Assembly (NCBI GenBank): GCA_009741485.1
Contig: CM019214.1
Location: forward strand, 24,896,906-24,960,905
Length of the DNA stretch: 64,000 nucleotides
Reading direction: 5' to 3'
Source: Malurus cyaneus samueli
Lineage: Eukaryota; Chordata; Aves; Passeriformes; Maluridae
The notes beneath the pieces were generated by a model. The model was not told where the DNA came from. It made no database searches and saw nothing but the letters and a program-made list of their open reading frames with translations. The position numbers and the translations under genes were made by a program. Below are positions 58,831 to 64,000 of this stretch, in pieces; positions within the stretch are counted from its first letter, which is position 1, and the number at the start of each line of letters is the position of its first letter.

Positions 58831-61800
58831 AGCTAAGGAGCTGAGACATGTGCTGCTGCAGCAGCCTTTATGTGGCAAGAGGTCTCAGCTGGAGCCAGAG
58901 AGCTGCTGGGCCTCCAAAAGCTCTGCGATGCCATGATGAGCTAGCAATGCCATTTTGATTCTGTGTGTTCTTGTTCCCTTCATTCCCTGTGTTTGGTGTT
59001 TCTGTCACAGTTCAGGCTCTGGAGCCCTGGTTCCTGGGAACAGGTGATGCCACCTGTGTGAATCAGGATGAGGATGAGTGTGGGGGTGCAGTGAGGCACT
59101 GTCAACCATGGCAGCATCCTGGCTGTCCACTGGGACTAGCACTAGTGCCCCATTGGGCGCACTTCTTTGCTGGAGGTGTGGGGCACATGGTCTGGCTGGG
59201 ACCGTGAGAAGCTCTGGGGCCAGGTGGTGAGAGATGCTCAAGGGGCCAGGAAGAGCAGGAGTTCTGGGGTCGATAAGACAAGGCAGGAGGAGGTCCTGTG
59301 ACCTAGTCAGGAAAGGGTCTCTAGGTCACCCTGGAGGAAACTGTGGAGCTGGCAAGAAAAAATGGCCTCTGGGTGCCCTGTGGGTGCACTGCAGAGCTTG
59401 GGGGGTACAAGTGTGGGCTGGGGTGGGTGGGCTGTGGGATGTGTGTGTGTTTGTGTGTGGATGCAGTTGACTGTTGGTGTGGGATGGGAGCACTGGAGAG
59501 GGGCTTTTTGGGGGATGAGTGCAGGGAATGGGGTAGGACTGTGGGGTGAAGGAGGAATTGGGTGGGAGCAAAGGCCAGCTGTGGAATAGAGAAGGCATGC
59601 ATGTGGGGCAGGGGCAAGTGTAAGATGGCATAGATCGGGTGCTTGGGAATGGGTCAAGGTGGAATTAGGGGGAGGTCTGGGCAGAAGAAGTATGTGGGAG
59701 ATGAGGAGGAAGATGTAGGTCAGGGAAGATTTGGGTTTGGTCTATGCAGGGCAATCCTGCGCACAGTCCCAGTCTGGGGTGGGTGGGAATGGGGCAGAGC
59801 TGGACAGAGATGGGGAAGGGGTCAGGGCTGGTTCAGGGATGGGGTCGGAGCAGAGATGCTGTGTGTCCTTGCGTGAGCATGGCGGCCCCAGGCATGTGGA
59901 GGGGCGTCTGGGCTGCGCAGCCCCCGAAGGGAGGCCCCCCTCTCTCCTTGTCCGTGCCTTCCTGCTCAGTACTGCTCGCCGTGTGGGAAGGCGTTCTGGA
60001 AATGCAATCGGAGATGGCGGCCGGGCTCCTGACTGCGAGCGCGGGGCCAGGCTGGAGGGAGAGCGGACGCTGCAGAGGAGCTGGGGCGTGCGAGGCTGCG
60101 GGGGCACACCCAGAAGAGTGTCCAGTGCATGGCTGCCTGGCTCTGGCAGGGGCCAGCCTGGCTCTGCACTGCACAGGGGACAGGGCTGGCCTGGTGACCG
60201 GTAGCGACCGAGGCTTTGGCTATATTTCCATGGTCTTGGCTCAGTCCTTGTGTTTCGTTTGGAAACGACATGTCTGGGCTGAGTGCAGGTAACTCCCGCG
60301 TGGCCTCCGCACAAAGCAAACAGCTCACACATCTGCTGCTGCTTCCTCTGAGCCGGGAAATGTGAGAGGATGGGAAAGGAGGCTCGCCAGGCTGAGGATG
60401 CAGCCTGATGGCTTGGTTGAGGATGCAGCAGGAGCCAGCCAAGTCTGTGAGCTGGGCAGAGCCAGATGAGAGAGCCCTGGGCTTGTATCACAGCTGCCTG
60501 ACCTGACCACCCCTGTTGCCTCAAACAGGAAGGCTTCAGAGGTGCTGCCAGGGCCTGCAACTGTGCAGTGCACAGCACTGTCCCCCACCAGGCTGCCCAT
60601 GTCAGGTGTGCTGCCCCCACAGCCCTTTTGTGCCATCGCTTCTGCTTGACTCCCATCAATCTATGGCTTCCAGATCTCGGGGCTCCCCCTGCCCTAGGAT
60701 GGCAAAGCATCTCTGTCAAGGTCTGGCTTTTGTCCAATGAGAGCTCAGGTCACAGGCAGGCGCTGCCAGATGATGTGCAGGACACAGGACAGTCTCCCAG
60801 GGCAGCACAGAACTCACTAGTTTTGCTTATCCATCAGTCTACTACATTTTTAAGCAGAAAGCCCTGAGAGGATCAGGTCTGTTTTCATGTCTGCTCTCCA
60901 TGGGCAGGACAGAAAGGTGGGGAAGGAAGAAGTCCCTGTGACGGGGTAGGAGAGACCTGAAGAATCACTGCAGATCCCCTGCTCCCCTGTAGACTGCATT
61001 CTGTCTGCCATTTCAGTCTTTGTGTCTGGGGTATGAACAGGATGAGCAGAGCACATTGCTGGCCTGAGCTTCTGAGAAAGAAAAGAGAACTCATAATGTC
61101 TTCTCTGTTTATTACTTGTGTTTACTATGGGCCGGGTCCTGCAGTAGCAGACTCTGCATGAGCATGAAGCAAAGGAAATAACAAACGGTTCAAATCTGAG
61201 AAAGAAATGCCAGTGGAGACAGAGCCCAGGGAACCGGTGAACATGAGACCAGCAGAAAATGGAGCAGAAGACAGTCACCAGCTGGCTGCCTTGTTCCTCT
61301 CTGCAGCCATGAGCTGATGGTGCAGAAGCTTTAGGGCACCGGACACATTCCAGTGCTGTGGTCCGTGATGCGAAGCACTGCTCTGGTATAAATTCACCCT
61401 GCTGGTTTAAATTTGTTTTAAACATTTGACTGTGTACCAGCATACTGCATGCATGGTCAGATAGTGTTTTTCTGGGAATTTCTGACTTTTCATGCTAAAT
61501 CAAGTATTGTCTGTGCTCTGGCAGAGAGAGAACTGTGATCCCCATATGGTGAGCATGGGCTGATTGGACAACAACCTGAACGACATGGGATGGTGGATTA
61601 TCGATTCTTGCATAGAACTAATATTGATGATTTTGGACCCAGGGTTTACATATTGCCTTTGCACCCATACACACAACAGTTGGCAAACATCAGGAATGAA
61701 GAGCTGACCAGCAGTGCACCTAATTGCAAAGCCTGTGTGGTTTTGAGGACAAGTCTGATGAGTTTTGGGTTCTGATTTGTGATTCCGTGGCACGTTCACA

Positions 61801-63324
61801 GACAGTGCTACATGCACAGCACTGGGACAACTCCATGGGCTGTGCCCCACAGAGGAAGACCTGGATGAAGAGCTCTAGGCTACACCAGGCCACATGCACT
61901 GTATTACCAAAAGAGAGTCTGGAGGGACAATCCTGATGCCTTGGTTGTGCTGCTGAAGGTACAGCTGTGAGGGGACACGGGGTGTAGCCATGTGTGGAGA
62001 CTGGAACAGCACAAGGACTAATGCTTACCAACTGCCATCAGGGAGAGTGGTGGGAAGAAGCGGGGCATTGCTGCCTTTGTGCATTTGTGCTCTTAGGGCA
62101 AGGGATTTAGCATCACCCTATTTTCAGATCTTTGCACAACACAGAACAGGCCTCCCCCTTCTTAGAAACAAGAAGGCAAGCTTCCCAAAGTGAGATGGAG
62201 AGGCGCCTGTGAGCGTGTTGGAGAGGGGGAGAGAGAGCATCACAGTCCTGAGGAGCAGTCTGCCATGTGGGAGGATCTGGGGGTACACAGGAGTGTGGGC
62301 ATTGGGGGAGATGCTTGTACATGTGGAGGTTGTGGGGGGAGGTGAGTGCTGCTGTTACCGCCAGAAGAGCTGCATTTGTTCCAAATTCCTGTGAAAGTTA
62401 TTTCCTTGCACTGCCAGCAGCCTCCTCCTGGGCTTGGCACAGCAGCCAGCGCCATGATTAATTCAAGTAGCATTTCCCCTGGAGCTGCAGCAGCTTTTCC
62501 ACTGCAGCTGAGAGGCCCCAGCCCCTCGTGCTCCTCTCCCCCCATCCTCTGCTCCTCCTCCCAACCCCGTTGCACAGTTCCCTCCGAGCTCCTTTTTCTA
62601 CCACTGCTCTTGCTCACACAGCTCCTTCCTCCAGGTCCACCCACAGCCCCACCCATGCACGCTGCCCTCCAAAGGGCCAGTCCTTCCACCCCCTCTTACA
62701 GCCCCAGTCACCAGCATGCCCCCTCTCCAGTTTCTGTCCCCTCCTGTTCTTCACATGGCTGAAACCCAGCCCCACACTGTGGTTTGGGGTCATTCTGGCC
62801 TCAGTGCCCCCCCAGGGCCCTGCCATTCCCACCCTGTGCTGTGGTTGCCCCATTCAAGCCCCCCACCTTGAACACTCTTCCCTGCATAGTCCAGGGACTA
62901 TGGAGGGACTTCCCAGCCCTGCTCTGCTCCACGATTCCCTGTCCCCCAGCTTCCAAATCCTGCTCAGTTCCTGTGCCTTCCACTGGGGTCCCCATGCCCT
63001 GTAGCTCCTGGCTGCAGATGCCATTTCACCGGTGAGGACACCTGGGTTCCCAGGTGTGAGCTTCTCTCCTTGTCCTGTGCCCTGTTGTGTCCCTGCACTT
63101 GGAGGTCCCTGGGCTCCCAGAAGGATGCTGTGCACTCCAGGCCCCCTTACCTCATGCCCAGCCCCACAATCCACATCCTGCCTCCCTACCAGTGTCTGTG
63201 GTTAACCCACTTGCCCTCATCCTCTGAACCGAAGGCTTTACCCCATCTCAGAGCAGTGCTGGAGGCCATCAGCAGCCCCTGTTCTCCATGCCCAGGTGCT
63301 TGTGTCTGTGGCAGCCCTGTGTCA

Positions 63325-63450
63325 GTCACAGGATCACGGAAGGGTAGGAAAGGACTTTAAAGCCCATCTTGTTTCACTCCCTGCCACTAGACCAGGTTGC
63401 TCCAAGCCCCATCCAACCCGGCCTTGAACACTTCAGGGATGGGGCAGTTC
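63325..63450 (-). mobile_element. CR1 3' end in DCHS1 intron
   Basis: Reversed terminus: AGGATCACGGAAGGGTAGGA, GGTTGCTCCAAGCCCCATCC, AACCCGGCCTTGAACAC. Confidence 0.8.
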
Positions 63451-64000
63451 TCCAAGCAGTGTGGAGGCCTTGACTGTGGGACCACCAGCAGACTGCTGCC
63501 CATGTCTGGGGCACTAAGGATCCAGTGGTGCGAGCCAGCAGTACCAGCAGCTGTGCAGGGGCTCCCCGGACAGGGGGCTCTGGCAGCCATGTGCTCTGAC
63601 CCTCGCCCTGGCCACGTGTGCTGGATGTTGCTGGACTGTCGCTGGGCCCAGCCCTGACCCTGCTCCCTCCCCTGAGGCCCAAGTGTGTTGGAGGCTGAGA
63701 CAAAGCCTTGGAGCCAGGAATGGCTCCTGAAATAGCCATGTGGCCACTCCCTGGCCACATTTAGCTGGTCAGTGGCTGTGCCAGGGCTGGGAGGGCAGGA
63801 CGGCTGGCACACGCTCAGGCACAGGGAGCCGTGCGTGGGATCGCTGACCACACTGGCGCCAGCTTCCCCTCCTCTCCCACCAAGAGCCGTCACTCAGAGG
63901 GGCGGGAGCCCAGAGCCAGATGTTTGCCAAAGCCACAGCGTAACATGTGCGCAGCAGAGCCCCAGCCATGGCCAGGCTCCAGATGAGTTCCCTGCCTGCT

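Larger units (their letters stand above)
58349..64000 (+). other. DCHS1 intron 2, running off the window
   Basis: From the donor after 58348 to the window end I see no sequence resembling the next DCHS1 cadherin exon. The stretch holds a 23-bp palindrome (58808-58830), a short GT repeat near 59440-59460, a CpG-richer patch around 59880-60110, and one CR1 fragment (63325-63450). Open frames elsewhere are unremarkable. Confidence 0.6.

Noticed and set aside
58356..58844. Continuation of DCHS1 coding past 58348
   Set aside because: A consensus donor (CAG|GTAGGT) ends the exon and the downstream frame loses all cadherin motifs.

Overview
The window is vertebrate nuclear DNA, and most likely from a songbird. 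Interspersed repeats are dominated by CR1 LINE fragments with the avian 3' end (the 'gatgatctttaaggtcccttcc' type of ending). There is also a tRNA-Ile-headed, CR1-tailed SINE, a type I know from passerines. Both recognisable genes have avian-style compact introns and GC-rich first exons.

Layout. 1-5.6 kb is a repeat- and GC-rich block. It holds a CpG-rich TATA/CCAAT promoter-like segment (0.4-1.1 kb), a degenerate ~150 bp tandem repeat (1.3-2.5 kb), a second CpG block with NRF1/YY1-like motifs (2.5-3.0 kb), an exact 38-bp inverted repeat near both ends of the first 3 kb, a small LTR-like element (3.54-3.76 kb), a 31-copy 23-bp minisatellite (3.94-4.66 kb), a hairpin/TATA segment and an A-rich repeat. 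5.8-11.8 kb is mostly CR1, plus a small two-exon minus-strand gene for an unrecognised single-pass membrane protein (9.71-8.75 kb).

12.0-30.2 kb (minus strand) is a complete 13-exon LCMT2/TYW4 gene, the last enzyme of wybutosine synthesis on tRNA-Phe. Every splice junction is GT/AG and in phase, and the product is about 676 residues: an N-terminal leucine-carboxyl-methyltransferase domain followed by kelch repeats. The one anomaly is that the expected start codon reads GTG, and no in-frame ATG exists upstream in exon 1. Its CpG-island promoter contains a ~26-bp minisatellite.

31-51.8 kb is intergenic, with decayed CR1s, the SINE, a tandem pair of LTR-like sequences (36.9-38.0 kb) and two unexplained open frames. 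51.85-52.96 kb is a CpG island that I take to be the promoter and untranslated exon 1 of the next gene. 56.5-58.35 kb (plus strand) is the first coding exon of the giant protocadherin DCHS1: signal peptide, five cadherin repeats and the start of a sixth. The gene runs off the window through a >5.6 kb intron.

The two genes are functionally unrelated (tRNA modification; Fat-Dachsous planar polarity and adhesion). I see no operon-like or defence-type system. The most original observations are the apparent loss of the LCMT2 ATG, the uncharacterised membrane-protein gene, the 161-bp higher-order structure of the minisatellite, and a POU/homeodomain-like palindrome in the DCHS1 intron. Repeat names rest on my memory of consensus sequences and were not computed.
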